From an uncultured Pelagibacteraceae bacterium (lineage in GTDB: Bacteria > Pseudomonadota > Alphaproteobacteria > Pelagibacterales > Pelagibacteraceae), in NCBI GenBank assembly GCA_902555435.1, contig CACDRL010000001.1:67758-131757 (forward strand): a stretch of DNA of 64,000 nucleotides, in the 5' to 3' direction. The first letter of the stretch is position 1; every line of letters starts with the position of its first letter. This document shows, one piece after another, positions 1 through 7,877 of this stretch. The translations under genes were made by a program, and so were the position numbers. The notes beneath the pieces are model-generated. The model had not been told where the DNA came from and searched no databases. It saw nothing but the letters and a program-made list of their open reading frames with translations.

Positions 1-2
1 TT

Positions 3-323
3 TTTGTTATAGGTGTTAAACTTTTTCCAGATAAACAAACTAAAGTTTCATTTAAAAAAGTTCTTACTGCAGTTGGATTTGCACATGCTCCTGGTTTATT
101 AAGATTTTTTGCAGTAACTCCAGATTTAATGATCCCTATAATTTTTCTAACTCAATTTTGGATTTTTGCAGGTTTAATCATTTCAACAAAGGAAATTTTA
201 AATTTAAAATCTAATTTTAAATCTTTTGGTATAGTCTTATTATCTTTTTTAATAATAGCTTTTTTGTCAATTTCATTTGTAATGAGCAGAATGAATATGC
301 TTCCAGTCAATCAGATTAGCTAG
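3..323 (+). CDS. YIP1-family membrane protein, C-terminal part
   Basis: This reading frame is open from the window edge and ends with TAG at 321-323, so the start lies outside the window. The visible 106 residues include a segment resembling the C-terminal half of Yip1-domain proteins (GFAHAPGLLRFF), followed by two hydrophobic stretches: around LMIPIIFLTQFWIFAGLII and a second near FGIVLLSFLIIAFLSISFV. YIP1 proteins are polytopic inner-membrane proteins of unclear function. The first Met inside the window is at 129, but the family-like residues upstream of it show that this is not the true start. The gene runs convergently into the small minus-strand ORF at 320-487, and the two stop codons overlap. 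The family call is from recognition only. Confidence 0.6.
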   Translation, partial: FVIGVKLFPDKQTKVSFKKVLTAVGFAHAPGLLRFFAVTPDLMIPIIFLTQFWIFAGLIISTKEILNLKSNFKSFGIVLLSFLIIAFLSISFVMSRMNMLPVNQIS

Positions 324-487
324 ATTGGAAAAATAGTTTTAGAAACTCTACAAGATTTACAAATTTTAAAGCCAGTTAAAATTAAATTTTGAGATACACT
401 CTCATCTTCATCTTTACACTCATCACAAATATTATTTAAATCTTCATTATTTTCTTGATCCTGAATTTCATCAAAATTGTCAGTCAT
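320..487 (-). CDS. Small four-cysteine (zinc-ribbon-like) protein, 55 aa
   Basis: ATG at 485-487 and TAG at 320-322 give a 55-residue acidic protein. It begins MTDNFDEIQDQENNEDLNN and carries two CxxC pairs, ICDEC near residue 21 and ICKSC near residue 44. The spaced CxxC pairs suggest a small zinc ribbon or rubredoxin-like knuckle. Its start codon lies inside the end of the DUF3726 gene (stop at 480-482), so the two overlap by 8 bases and are probably translationally coupled. It is the last gene of the minus-strand cassette that begins at 3724. It was found by reading the reverse strand of the gap. The function is unknown. The overlap, sensible length and paired cysteines argue that it is real. 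Confidence 0.55.
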   Translation of the reverse strand: MTDNFDEIQDQENNEDLNNICDECKDEDESVSQNLILTGFKICKSCRVSKTIFPI

Positions 488-1091
488 TATCTGTTAAGCC
501 GGCGCCTGCTCCACCTTGTTTTAGACTGTCTGATTCTTCAACAAAAGTATCTTCAGACAATTTGTATAAATTCTTCCACTCTTCTTCAGAAAAGCTATCA
601 ATATTCTCTAAAAAACTAATTTCTAAATGATTTGCGATAGACGGAAAGTCGTTATTAGCAATGTTAGAATAGATATTTAAATTCAAATTTAAAATAATTT
701 CTTTTTTATCAAGATTTAGGTGTATTTTTTTGCCAATAATTTCTGATGTTCTGCTTAAAAAAGCTAAAAATATTGATGGGTAAGCAACGTTATTTAGTTC
801 AATTTTTTTTAAAAATTCTAAAGAATTTGATTGGTCTAAAAAACTAACTCCGAGGATAATTGGACAATAAGGTTTTGCTGAAGGTGGATTTCTTTCTGAT
901 ATTAGATTTAAATTTTGAAAACTGTTTTCTTTCCTTTCAGAAAAATAATTATTTATGTGTTTAATTCCTGGAAGACCAAAGGACTCCAAAAGTCTTACAC
1001 ACTTTGCAGTTTCTTCAGCAACCCCCCATGAATATCCACTTGCTTTTGTCGCTCTTTTAACGGTGGTTTCAATTTCACTCAATGATTTCAT
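480..1091 (-). CDS. DUF3726 domain protein
   Basis: A 203-residue protein that I recognise as the DUF3726 type. It opens with MKSLSEIETTVKRATKASG and has a small-residue tail, GGAGAGLTDND, which is characteristic of the family. No catalytic motif, signal peptide or membrane segment is visible. The ATG at 1089-1091 lies 2 bases after the stop of the 553-aa gene, and the 3' end overlaps the start of the four-cysteine protein. The four genes therefore look like one transcription unit. The family has no established biochemical role that I know of. Its gene neighbours in other alphaproteobacteria often concern betaine or methylated-amine catabolism, which is a weak inference here. Confidence 0.7.
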   Translation of the reverse strand: MKSLSEIETTVKRATKASGYSWGVAEETAKCVRLLESFGLPGIKHINNYFSERKENSFQNLNLISERNPPSAKPYCPIILGVSFLDQSNSLEFLKKIELNNVAYPSIFLAFLSRTSEIIGKKIHLNLDKKEIILNLNLNIYSNIANNDFPSIANHLEISFLENIDSFSEEEWKNLYKLSEDTFVEESDSLKQGGAGAGLTDND

Positions 1092-1093
1092 GA

Positions 1094-2755
1094 TTAAATA
1101 TTAGATTTATAAACCCACTGTTCATCATAATTCTTTAATTCATGAGGTAGTGGCGCTCCTTGAAACATACAAATTCTTAACCATTTGTCAGACCTCGGAT
1201 CAAATTTCAAAGCTCCAAAAAAAGACAGCTTTAACCTCAACATATCAATAGGCATTATATTTTTACCAATTGTATTATCTTGTATCTCTGAATAAGGAAA
1301 TTTTTCAACTACAAAAACTCTTCTTACGACATGTCTTAACTCTGAATTTTTTATTAAAAAGTCAGAGACAGTTTGGCTATTTTTAGAAACCATTAGTATT
1401 TCATAAAGTTTTTTTATGTCTCTTGCTATAGCTAAAGGTTGTTCTAATTCTGAACCATGTTCTTCAAATCTATCAGCTAATCTTGGCTCTTCTTTATTTT
1501 TTGAAATAAACCAAAAATTTTGATTATTTTCTTTTTTTTCAAAATTTATTTCTAAAATATTTGGGTATTTTTTCTCAATTATATTTCTTAAATCTTCAAC
1601 ATTTCTATGAGCTGGTATATTAAAATATTTTTCTTCATCAGAGCTCATTTCTTTTACTAAAGGTTCAGTTATTTCACTATATGGTTCCATCATAATGGAT
1701 ACTACATACTCAATACATTCTTCACATGTTTCTTTCTCTAGCCACTCATAAATACAATTGAAGGGATACTCTGTTGTAAAATCAAACTCATTCTCAATAA
1801 ATTTTAAAAATTTTTGAATATCTTTCAGTAAATTATTAATTTTATTTTTTTGATATTCACTATCAGTGTTCCAGCTTGTGATATTTTTTAATGATTTTTT
1901 TACACAATCAACAAACAGTGCACTATCATTTTTTTTAACATCTTTAATTTCTCTAATTTTTTTTAAAGCTATTTCTCTACTTAAGATCCAGTTATTTAAA
2001 AGTGTTGGATGATTAACAATAAAAGGAGCCATTCCTAATCCAGTAGAGTTTCCAATACCTAAATTTTTTGAGATTTGCTCATCCAACTTGACTGCTTTTT
2101 TAGGGTTCTTGTGATAAGCAACATGATTTACTTGGTCAAAAGTAAACTGTCTTACAAGATAAACCAACATCATTTCTAATCTAAACGGTCCATTAATTTC
2201 TTCACGATTTTTAATTCTAAACCTATCTGCTAAACCGAATTTACCAGACCCATAAACAGCTGTAGTTCTGTACAAATATCCAACTTTTGATAATAAATTT
2301 AAATCTGGTTGTAATCCTTGACTTAAATTCTCTGTTACATGATTAAATAATCTTAGAGATTTATTTGCTCTTGATAATGTAAGCTCTTTATAAGAAAGTC
2401 TTCCAACTTCTTGTTTGGGAACTTCATTTTTCAATCTTTCAATATCTTGTTTACCTGGAACTCCATCATGAAGTGTAAAAGCTGCATCCCACTTTGTAGC
2501 TATAACTCTGTCTGATCTTTCCTCATCTCTGATATGATTTGCAAAACAAACTAATGAATAAACTCTTTTATCTTTTTTAAATGAATATACTGCTTCACCA
2601 TAACCTTTTTCATCTAAATTAAATAAATCTTGTTTATATTCCCAATCCTTAAATTCATTCAAAAAGCTTCGTAAAAAAGATAATTTAGATTGATGAAATG
2701 ATCCCAAACGAGATAATTTCATTATAGTATTTGGATCTCTTAGTTCTACTTCCAT
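1094..2755 (-). CDS. Unrecognised 553-aa conserved-looking protein
   Basis: I do not recognise this family. The 553-residue protein begins MEVELRDPNTIMKLSRLGS. It has no signal peptide or transmembrane segment and looks cytosolic and charged. The N-terminal 280 residues read as a folded domain (for example KWDAAFTLHDG and FTFDQVNHVAYHKNP). A Lys/Glu-rich helical middle spans about 280-420. The C-terminal domain is again well structured (LKLSFFGALKFDPRSDKWLR). A pair of cysteines, ETCEEC, falls near residue 350. It lies 3 bases downstream of the M19-like gene and 2 bases upstream of DUF3726, so the three products probably act together. A role in processing an amide or methylated amino acid is conceivable, but nothing in the sequence shows it. 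Confidence 0.6.
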   Translation of the reverse strand: MEVELRDPNTIMKLSRLGSFHQSKLSFLRSFLNEFKDWEYKQDLFNLDEKGYGEAVYSFKKDKRVYSLVCFANHIRDEERSDRVIATKWDAAFTLHDGVPGKQDIERLKNEVPKQEVGRLSYKELTLSRANKSLRLFNHVTENLSQGLQPDLNLLSKVGYLYRTTAVYGSGKFGLADRFRIKNREEINGPFRLEMMLVYLVRQFTFDQVNHVAYHKNPKKAVKLDEQISKNLGIGNSTGLGMAPFIVNHPTLLNNWILSREIALKKIREIKDVKKNDSALFVDCVKKSLKNITSWNTDSEYQKNKINNLLKDIQKFLKFIENEFDFTTEYPFNCIYEWLEKETCEECIEYVVSIMMEPYSEITEPLVKEMSSDEEKYFNIPAHRNVEDLRNIIEKKYPNILEINFEKKENNQNFWFISKNKEEPRLADRFEEHGSELEQPLAIARDIKKLYEILMVSKNSQTVSDFLIKNSELRHVVRRVFVVEKFPYSEIQDNTIGKNIMPIDMLRLKLSFFGALKFDPRSDKWLRICMFQGAPLPHELKNYDEQWVYKSNI

Positions 2756-2758
2756 AAT

Positions 2759-3724
2759 TTAAATTGATTTATAAAAATTGTACCAATTGTTTCCAAGTAT
2801 TCCATGTGTCTCATCATCTGAAAATCCAATCTTTTTAAGGCCTTTTTCTATATTTGAAAATCCTCTTGCGTCCTCAAACCAATCAGGTTGTTTTGGAAAA
2901 CCAGGTTTATTTTTTGATCCTTCTCCATAATTTTTAGTTTTAGTCCAAGTGCCATTTCTCATCCATTCAACTACACTATCAGGTTGATCAAGACAAAGAT
3001 CTGATCCTATTCCAATTTTACTAACATCCATAATTTCTGCAGTCTTTGCAACCATTTCGCAAAAGCTATCAAGACTACAATTGGTGTTATCTTTCAAATG
3101 ATGTGGATACAAAGATAAACCCAACATTCCTCCACTATCACCTAACATCTTAAGTAAATCTGAGGACTTGTTTCTTTTTGCAGCATGCCAAAAAGAAGGG
3201 TTTGCATGTGTGATCGCAATTGGTTTTTCACTTATTTCAATTGCATCCATTGTACTTTTTTCCGCAGAATGAGACATATCAACAACGATACCTACTCTAT
3301 TCATTTCTTTTATTGCTTCTCTTCCAAAATTAGTCACTCCACTATCAATTTTTTCATAGCAACCAGTAGCAAGAAGAGATTGATTGTTGTAAGTAAGCTG
3401 CATAAATCTACATCCAAGTTCATGAACTTTTTGAACCAAGTCTATGTCATCTTCAATCGGTGAACAATTTTGAAAACCAAAAAATATTGCTGTTTTGTTT
3501 TCAAGCTTAGCTTTTTCTATATCCTTAAAGTCTTTTCCTAAAAATATAATATCGGAATTTTCTTCAAAAACTTTATCCCACTTACTTAATTCTGTTAATA
3601 GCTCATCATAATCTTCATGGTAAACTACAGTAACATGAACTGCTTCTAAACCTGCGGCTCGATTAATTTCAAAAATTTTTCTAGACCAATTACAATATTG
3701 TAAATTATCAATTTTAAAATTCAT
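2759..3724 (-). CDS. Membrane-dipeptidase-like (peptidase M19) protein with altered metal site
   Basis: A 321-residue protein with the M19 renal-dipeptidase TIM-barrel pattern: a VVDMSHS segment (His152), ITHANPS (His173), AKRN (Arg184) and GIGSDL (Asp242). These match the second-metal histidines, substrate arginine and active-site aspartate of the family. The usual N-terminal HxD ligand pair is absent; the equivalent region reads IDNLQYCNWS. The bridging glutamate region, normally VEGGHS, reads FGFQNCSP. No signal peptide is present, so it is cytosolic. It is the first gene of a tightly packed minus-strand unit and is divergent from purE across 92 bases. Plain dipeptidase activity is doubtful. 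It may be a mononuclear hydrolase of another amide substrate. Confidence 0.75.
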   Translation of the reverse strand: MNFKIDNLQYCNWSRKIFEINRAAGLEAVHVTVVYHEDYDELLTELSKWDKVFEENSDIIFLGKDFKDIEKAKLENKTAIFFGFQNCSPIEDDIDLVQKVHELGCRFMQLTYNNQSLLATGCYEKIDSGVTNFGREAIKEMNRVGIVVDMSHSAEKSTMDAIEISEKPIAITHANPSFWHAAKRNKSSDLLKMLGDSGGMLGLSLYPHHLKDNTNCSLDSFCEMVAKTAEIMDVSKIGIGSDLCLDQPDSVVEWMRNGTWTKTKNYGEGSKNKPGFPKQPDWFEDARGFSNIEKGLKKIGFSDDETHGILGNNWYNFYKSI

Positions 3725-3816
3725 TACCTTTGAAGATTAATCAATCTAAATTGAAATACTATTAATTTTATTGAAATTTTTGATGAATTTTGAAATAAAC
3801 ATTAAGATCATTTTTC

Positions 3817-4308
3817 ATGAAAAAAAATACTAATAAAAAAGTTTCAATAGTTATGGGTAGTCAATCAGACTACAAAACTATGCAATTAGCAGAAAAAACT
3901 CTAAAACAATTGGGTATTTCTTTTGAAACTAAAATTGTTTCAGCTCACCGTACACCAAAGAGAATGTATGATTTTGCATTAAAGGCAGAAAAAAACAACA
4001 TTGGAGTTATTATAGCTGGGGCCGGCGGATCAGCACATTTACCAGGTATGATTTCCGCATTAACTCAAATTCCAGTTTTAGGAGTGCCTATTGAAAGCAA
4101 AAAACTTAAAGGTTTAGATAGTTTACTTTCAATAGCTCAAATGCCAAAAGGTATACCTGTTGGAACTTTAGCGATTGGAGAGGATGGTGCTATAAATGCA
4201 GCATTACTTGCAGCTGAAATAATGGCAATTACTAATTCATCGATCAAAAATAGTTTAAAAAATTGGAGATCAAAGCAAACTAAATCCGTTAAAAGAGCTC
4301 CTAAATAA
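3817..4308 (+). CDS. purE: N5-carboxyaminoimidazole ribonucleotide mutase
   Basis: PurE class I converts N5-CAIR to CAIR in de novo purine synthesis. The 163-residue length is normal. The signature residues are all visible: GSQSD (14-18), SAHRTP (42-47, with the catalytic His44) and the loop AGAGGSAHLPG (67-77). The C-terminal tail (KNWRSKQTKSVKRAPK) is a basic extension. It is followed 2 bases later by purK, its pathway partner, so the two are clearly an operon. The upstream 92-base AT-rich gap is shared with the divergent M19-like gene and must hold both promoters. Confidence 0.95.
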   Translation: MKKNTNKKVSIVMGSQSDYKTMQLAEKTLKQLGISFETKIVSAHRTPKRMYDFALKAEKNNIGVIIAGAGGSAHLPGMISALTQIPVLGVPIESKKLKGLDSLLSIAQMPKGIPVGTLAIGEDGAINAALLAAEIMAITNSSIKNSLKNWRSKQTKSVKRAPK

Positions 4309-4310
4309 AA

Positions 4311-5357
4311 ATGTCAAATATTACTCTTGGAATTATTGGGGGTGGCCAATTAGGCAGTATGCTTGCAATTGCTGCAAAAAAATTAGGAATAAAAATAATA
4401 ATTTTTTGCGATGATTTTGAAGCACCAGCTCAGAATTTTTGTGATGAATTTATTGGAGCAAAATACGATGATAAAGAAAAAATAAATGAATTTGTAAACA
4501 AAGTTGATATCGTAACTTATGAATTTGAAAATATCCCTTATGAAACTTTAAATGATATCAATAAGTTAAAACCAGTTTTACCTAAACCATCAGTTAATAG
4601 GTTAATTCAACATCGACTAGCAGAAAAAGATTTTGTAAATAAATTAAATATAAGAACCACTAGATACGTTTCTGTTGAAAACCAATCTGATATTGATGTC
4701 CTTGAAGATTTTTTACCAGGTATAATAAAAACAACTACATTGGGATATGATGGTAAAGGACAGCACCCTGTTTCATCAGCTGAAGAATTAAAAAATCTTA
4801 AATTAAATTTATCAAGAGGATACATTTTAGAAAAATTAGTCAAACTTAAAAAAGAAATATCTATTATTATAACTAGGTTCAGTAATAACAAATACGAAAT
4901 TTACGAACCTATAGAAAATACCCATGAAGATCAGATCTTAAAACATTCCAAGATACCTGCGGATATAAATGAAAAAATATTTAATCAATCTAAAGATTGG
5001 GCAATTCTTATTGCTGAAGAACTTAAGTATGTGGGCACTCTATGTGTAGAATTTTTTATAGATAGAAATGATAATCTTTATGTAAATGAAATTGCTCCAA
5101 GAGTTCATAATTCTGGTCATTTAACAATTAATGCTTTTAATGTAAGTCAATTTGAAAATCATATAAGAGCCGTTTGTGGACTTGAACAGATACCTTTAAA
5201 AAAATTATCTAATGCAAAAATGATAAATCTACTAGGAGATCAAATATCTCAGTACAGAAATTCTCCAAAATTTAAAGATAATGAATTCTTTTTTGATTAC
5301 TTAAAAAAAGAAATTAAAGATAAAAGAAAAATGGGTCATATCACTATTCTGGAATAA
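4311..5357 (+). CDS. purK: N5-carboxyaminoimidazole ribonucleotide synthase
   Basis: An ATP-grasp enzyme that carboxylates AIR with bicarbonate and ATP to give N5-CAIR, the substrate of PurE. The N-terminal nucleotide loop is GGGQLG (10-15). The central glycine-rich loop is TTLGYDGKGQ (about 142-151). The C-terminal metal/substrate site is NEIAPRVHNSGH (about 260-271). At 348 residues it is near the usual size. It starts 2 bases after purE and is followed 1 base later by a GNAT acetyltransferase, so all three are probably co-transcribed. Confidence 0.95.
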   Translation: MSNITLGIIGGGQLGSMLAIAAKKLGIKIIIFCDDFEAPAQNFCDEFIGAKYDDKEKINEFVNKVDIVTYEFENIPYETLNDINKLKPVLPKPSVNRLIQHRLAEKDFVNKLNIRTTRYVSVENQSDIDVLEDFLPGIIKTTTLGYDGKGQHPVSSAEELKNLKLNLSRGYILEKLVKLKKEISIIITRFSNNKYEIYEPIENTHEDQILKHSKIPADINEKIFNQSKDWAILIAEELKYVGTLCVEFFIDRNDNLYVNEIAPRVHNSGHLTINAFNVSQFENHIRAVCGLEQIPLKKLSNAKMINLLGDQISQYRNSPKFKDNEFFFDYLKKEIKDKRKMGHITILE

Positions 5358-5358
5358 A

Positions 5359-5826
5359 ATGTTAAAATCAATTCAGGGAAATTTCGATGATCCAGAAGTT
5401 CACAAGCTTTTAACAAAGCATTTTATTGAACTAAGAGCTGCTTCGCCAGAGGGAAGTGCTCATGTTTTAGACATCCCAGGTCTTAAGGTCCCATCGATTA
5501 AATTCTGGAGTTTATATAATAATGATCAATTAATGGGGTGTGGTGCGCTAAAATTTTTAGATAAAGGACATGGAGAATTTAAATCAATCAGAATTCATGA
5601 TAAATTTAGAAAAAAAGGACACGGTACTATTGTTATCAATCATCTGATTAGTGAGGCAAAAAAATTAGATATAGAAAGATTAAGTATTGAGACAGGTGCT
5701 GGAGATTTTTTTATTCCAGCTAGAAAACTGTTTAAATCGTGTGGTTTTGAGCCTTGTGAACCTTTTGCTCATTATAAAGAAGATATTAATTCTGTTTATT
5801 TAACTAAATTGATTGCTACAGATTGA
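5359..5826 (+). CDS. GNAT-family N-acetyltransferase
   Basis: A 155-residue single-domain acetyltransferase. The acetyl-CoA pyrophosphate loop RKKGHG (84-89) fits the R/Q-x-x-G-x-G/A signature of motif A, and is followed by the helix TIVINHLISEAKKL. Motif B follows with a fold-typical ending, ARKLFKSCGFEPC. The overall pattern resembles the YhfO/ElaA-like small GNATs. The acceptor substrate cannot be inferred. Placement 1 base after purK suggests co-expression but not necessarily a purine role. Confidence 0.8.
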   Translation: MLKSIQGNFDDPEVHKLLTKHFIELRAASPEGSAHVLDIPGLKVPSIKFWSLYNNDQLMGCGALKFLDKGHGEFKSIRIHDKFRKKGHGTIVINHLISEAKKLDIERLSIETGAGDFFIPARKLFKSCGFEPCEPFAHYKEDINSVYLTKLIATD

Positions 5827-5890
5827 CAATAAGATTGAATAATCTCTCTATTTTGTTGACAAAACCCATTAAAATCTAAAGAAAGCCAAG

Positions 5891-5916
5891 ATTACTTAAA
5901 TTAAAATTTAAGTAAT
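5891..5916 (+). promoter_or_regulatory. Perfect 12-bp inverted repeat in the cold-shock gene leader
   Basis: The arms are ATTACTTAAATT (5891-5902) and AATTTAAGTAAT (5905-5916), separated by only two bases. The palindrome ends 32 bases before the csp start codon. As DNA it could be an operator. As RNA it would form an all-A/U hairpin that melts with temperature. CspA-type genes are commonly controlled by structured leaders, but this element is not the long cspA leader of enterobacteria. Confidence 0.5.
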
Positions 5917-5948
5917 AATTAATATAACAAAAAGTAAGAAGAAATAAT

Positions 5949-6155
5949 ATGAGTCTAACAGGTAAAGTAAAATGGTTCAATCCAACCAAAGGTTTTGGTT
6001 TTATTGAAAGAGAAGACAAAGAAAAAGATGTGTTTGTACATGTTTCAGCAGTAAGAGATGCTGGTATGAACGGTTTAGATGAGGGTCAAGCTTTGACTTT
6101 CGATGTTGAAGATGGTCCTAAAGGTCCTTCAGCAGTTAACTTAAAAACTGCATAA
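5949..6155 (+). CDS. cspA: CspA-family cold-shock protein
   Basis: A 68-residue single cold-shock domain that binds single-stranded RNA/DNA. RNP1 is KGFGFIE (14-20) and RNP2 is DVFVHVS (27-33). Length and composition match the CspA/CspE family. The start ATG follows a purine-rich AAGAAG at good spacing. It is monocistronic: 122 bases of leader containing a perfect palindrome lie before it, and a hairpin-forming sequence lies after it. It may be a cold-shock-induced or a constitutive nucleic-acid chaperone. The sequence does not decide which. Confidence 0.93.
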   Translation: MSLTGKVKWFNPTKGFGFIEREDKEKDVFVHVSAVRDAGMNGLDEGQALTFDVEDGPKGPSAVNLKTA

Positions 6156-6171
6156 TTTCACACTTCCTATT

Positions 6172-6214
6172 GGCTGAAAGAATTATATTTTTAAATAAAT
6201 GAATTTATTCAGCC
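6172..6214 (+). terminator. Possible stem-loop downstream of the cold-shock gene
   Basis: GGCTGAA (6172-6178) pairs with TTCAGCC (6208-6214). The AT-rich interior can extend the pairing (AAATAAATGAATTTATT). There is no clean U-tract right after the stem, so it may be a 3'-end stabilising hairpin rather than a classic intrinsic terminator. Confidence 0.4.
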
Positions 6215-6292
6215 AGTACCAAATCTTATAAAAAACAACTTTTAGTCAAAAAATTTAATTATATAAGTTGTATTTAAAATAGTAAAAAATTT

Positions 6293-7039
6293 ATGATCGG
6301 AATTTTAGGTGGAATGGGTACTCAAGCTGGTCTTGATTTTTGTAACAAACTTGCAGTACTGAATAGAGGTAAAATTGATCAAGAGTATCCCTTGTTTGTT
6401 CTGTATAATAAATCAAATATTCCTGGAAGACCAGAGTCTATAGGCACTCAAACAAAAAACTTATCAAATTTAAAAACAAACAAATCTAATAAAACAAAAT
6501 ATAATAAAGTTTTAAAAAGTCTTCTTCAAGGTTGTAAGTTATTAGAAAAAAATAAATGTAAATTTATTGTTATCCCATGTAATACAGCACACTATTGGTT
6601 TGATGATCTGCAAAAAAAAATCAGTATCCCAATTATAAATATGCCAAAAGAAGTTTTTAAATTTACAAAAAAAAATTGTAAAAAAAATTCAAAAGTTGGC
6701 TTGTTAGCTACAGAGGGTACTTTAAAAACTGGAGTGTATAATAAATTTTTTGATCAAAGCTATAAATTAATTAACCCATCTGAAAATCTTCAAAAAAACT
6801 CAGTAAATAAAGCAATCAAGTTTGTAAAAATGGGTAATGTTAGAGCTGCTGAAAAGGCTATCAAACCAGCTATAAAATATTTGCTAAAAATGAAATGTAA
6901 AAAAATAATTCTAGGTTGCACTGAGTTACCAATTGCAATATTTGCCTTTAAATCATTCAAGAATATTAAATCTTCAAAGATATTTTTGGATCCAAATTTA
7001 ATTCTTGCCCACTCTGCAATGCAGAAACACAAAAGATAA
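6293..7039 (+). CDS. Aspartate/glutamate racemase family protein
   Basis: A 248-residue cofactor-independent racemase of the Asp/Glu/hydantoin superfamily. The two catalytic cysteines are in the family contexts PCNTAHYW (Cys96) and GCTELP (Cys209), and the N-terminal GILGGMGT loop is typical of aspartate racemases. It would interconvert L- and D-aspartate, or act on a related amino acid, in the cytosol. The following gene starts 3 bases later. The family is clear; the substrate is not. Confidence 0.85.
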   Translation: MIGILGGMGTQAGLDFCNKLAVLNRGKIDQEYPLFVLYNKSNIPGRPESIGTQTKNLSNLKTNKSNKTKYNKVLKSLLQGCKLLEKNKCKFIVIPCNTAHYWFDDLQKKISIPIINMPKEVFKFTKKNCKKNSKVGLLATEGTLKTGVYNKFFDQSYKLINPSENLQKNSVNKAIKFVKMGNVRAAEKAIKPAIKYLLKMKCKKIILGCTELPIAIFAFKSFKNIKSSKIFLDPNLILAHSAMQKHKR

Positions 7040-7042
7040 ATC

Positions 7043-7480
7043 GTGACATCTAAAATTGATAAGCCCTACGTTTTAAGAGTTGCTGAACTAATATATTCTA
7101 AAATAATTGAGATAAAAAACCAAAATCCAGAAGTTAATAACATTCAAGCATTTGAGATTTTCATGACAACCAAAGATTATGATTTTATTAGCTCAGGAGA
7201 GTTTCATGAAAATTGGATATCAGAATTAAAAGAAAACAATTTTGTCGATAAAATCACTAGTAAGAAAATAAACGAAGAAACATTAAGACTTTTGGAAATT
7301 CAAAAAGACTCTATGATTAAATTTTTGCTAAAAATACCAAAATTGTATTATACAAAAACTCATTTCCCTTTAGAGATATCTCAAAGAGCATTTAATCATC
7401 TCTGGAGAGTTTGCGAAAGTTATGAGATGTGGTGCAAAGAAACTAAGCAAACAAAATTAATTAAATTAAATCTTACTTAA
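7043..7480 (+). CDS. Hypothetical 145-aa protein
   Basis: I do not recognise this protein. It uses a GTG start (7043-7045) 3 bases after the racemase stop, which suggests translational coupling. It is soluble, predominantly helical and charged, without signal peptide, cysteine clusters or nucleotide motifs. The C-terminal segment FNHLWRVCESYEMWCKETK is aromatic-rich. Tight linkage to the racemase is the only functional hint. Confidence 0.6.
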   Translation: MTSKIDKPYVLRVAELIYSKIIEIKNQNPEVNNIQAFEIFMTTKDYDFISSGEFHENWISELKENNFVDKITSKKINEETLRLLEIQKDSMIKFLLKIPKLYYTKTHFPLEISQRAFNHLWRVCESYEMWCKETKQTKLIKLNLT

Positions 7481-7487
7481 CCTAAAA

Positions 7488-7769
7488 TTAGTTTTTTTTG
7501 ATTTCCTTAAGTCCCTCAATAAATTCTTTTATATCAGCTATAAAGCTATTTGTTTCATTAGTGTTTTCAATAGTTTCTTTGAGATGTCTGATGGGAAATT
7601 TACCTGTCTCTTTTTTAATAGCTGTATTAGCTCCATAGTGAAATCCTGCTTGCGCAACGTTTCCTGTAGAAATAATTGTCATTCCTGGACCAAGGAGAGC
7701 AGAAGATTGAAAACAACCTGATAAAAAAATAAAACTTAAAAGAATAAAATATAATTTTAATTTTCTCAT
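7488..7769 (-). CDS. Small lipoprotein
   Basis: With the ATG at 7767-7769 the product has 93 residues. It begins MRKLKLYFILLSFIFLSGC, a classic lipoprotein signal with lipobox LSGC and the acylated cysteine at residue 19. An in-frame TTG at 7784 adds five residues but gives a worse signal sequence, so I prefer the ATG. The mature part has a Gly/Ala-rich stretch (GNVAQAGFHYGANTAIKKE) and a charged helical tail. Such short lipoproteins are common in SAR11 genomes. The function is unknown. It is convergent with the 145-aa gene, 7 bases away. Confidence 0.7.
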   Translation of the reverse strand: MRKLKLYFILLSFIFLSGCFQSSALLGPGMTIISTGNVAQAGFHYGANTAIKKETGKFPIRHLKETIENTNETNSFIADIKEFIEGLKEIKKN

Positions 7770-7877
7770 AGACAGATAAATCAAAAGCTATACATCTGAA
7801 ATTTCAACTCAAGATAGAATTTGTTCAAATTGAGTTTTATTATAGAGATTATGAATATTATTAATTTATAAAACAAA

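Noticed and set aside
3185-3463. Plus-strand 92-aa ORF inside the M19-like gene
   Set aside because: Antisense shadow of a clearly coding frame, with no recognisable protein features.
5856-5884. TTGACA-like -35 box upstream of the cold-shock gene
   Set aside because: The hexamer at 5856-5861 is good, but no convincing -10 box lies 16-18 bases downstream, so I do not call a promoter.
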